Assembly (NCBI GenBank): GCA_902772715.1
Contig: CACYBT010000114.1
Coordinates: forward strand, 1-6,379
DNA length: 6,379 nt
Direction of reading: 5' to 3'
Origin: an uncultured Succinivibrio sp.
Lineage (GTDB): Bacteria > Pseudomonadota > Gammaproteobacteria > Enterobacterales > Succinivibrionaceae
The notes below the pieces were generated by a model. It had not been told where the DNA came from, ran no database searches, and saw nothing but the letters and a program-made list of their open reading frames with translations. Of the stretch, positions 6,275 through 6,379 are shown piece after piece. The translations under genes were made by a program, and so were the position numbers. Position 1 is the first letter of the stretch, and every line of letters begins with the position of its first letter.

Positions 6275-6379
6275 TTATTGTTTTAAAAGTTTTGCTTTCA
6301 AATTTCCCAGGACTGAAAAAGTTCCCTCCCCTATTTTTACGATTAAATAACACTCCAATATGAATCTAAGAATACGCCC
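6275..6379 (-). CDS. Possible tail of a convergent gene (partial, unrecognised)
   Basis: On the - strand one frame stays open from the right edge for 34 codons to a TAA at 6277-6275; the other two frames stop within about a dozen codons. The predicted tail ends in GNLKAKLLKQ and contains KIGEGTFSVL. I recognise no family. An open run of this length is quite likely by chance in AT-rich DNA, so this is only a candidate. If real, the gene converges on the bioH-like gene with a gap of about 38 bases. Confidence 0.18.
   Translation of the reverse strand, partial: GRILRFILECYLIVKIGEGTFSVLGNLKAKLLKQ

Overview
This AT-rich window has the look of a low-GC gammaproteobacterial chromosome. The support is an adjacent sbcD-sbcC pair in the E. 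coli order, a single-domain RibB that aligns with the E. coli enzyme almost end to end, and a BioH-type esterase, a family typical of gammaproteobacteria. I cannot name the genus. A gut or rumen lineage such as the Succinivibrionaceae is only a guess from base composition and gene content. All genes read on the + strand. There is no sign of phage, transposon, CRISPR array, tRNA or rRNA.

Left part (1-3900): the last 47 codons of sbcD, a 3-base gap, then a complete and unusually long sbcC (1250 aa). Together they encode the SbcCD (Mre11-Rad50 type) nuclease, which opens hairpins and processes DNA ends. A 136-base spacer follows. It carries a perfect TATAAT -10 box, so a new transcription unit probably begins there.

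Right part (4037-6236): three tightly packed genes whose families belong to vitamin pathways. They are a PdxJ (vitamin B6) homologue, RibB (riboflavin) and a BioH-like esterase (biotin). The pdxJ-like stop codon overlaps the ribB ribosome binding site, and the bioH-like gene starts 12 bases after the ribB stop, so the three are probably co-transcribed. RibB looks fully functional. The BioH-like protein keeps its Ser-Asp-His triad, with an atypical nucleophile elbow.

The main finding is the PdxJ homologue. Its reading frame is intact, it has a good promoter and ribosome binding site, and its length is normal. Aligned to E. coli PdxJ, however, it has lost two of the three catalytic residues (Glu72 to Ala, His193 to Gly) and every listed deoxyxylulose-phosphate ligand. 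It keeps the barrel scaffold, His45 and the Gly-His phosphate-site motif. It is therefore unlikely to be a pyridoxine 5'-phosphate synthase. It may be a repurposed PdxJ-fold protein with an unknown job, tied by context to ribB and the bioH-like gene.

The last 143 bases hold a small hairpin at the bioH-like stop and possibly the tail of a convergent gene on the - strand. Neither is well supported.
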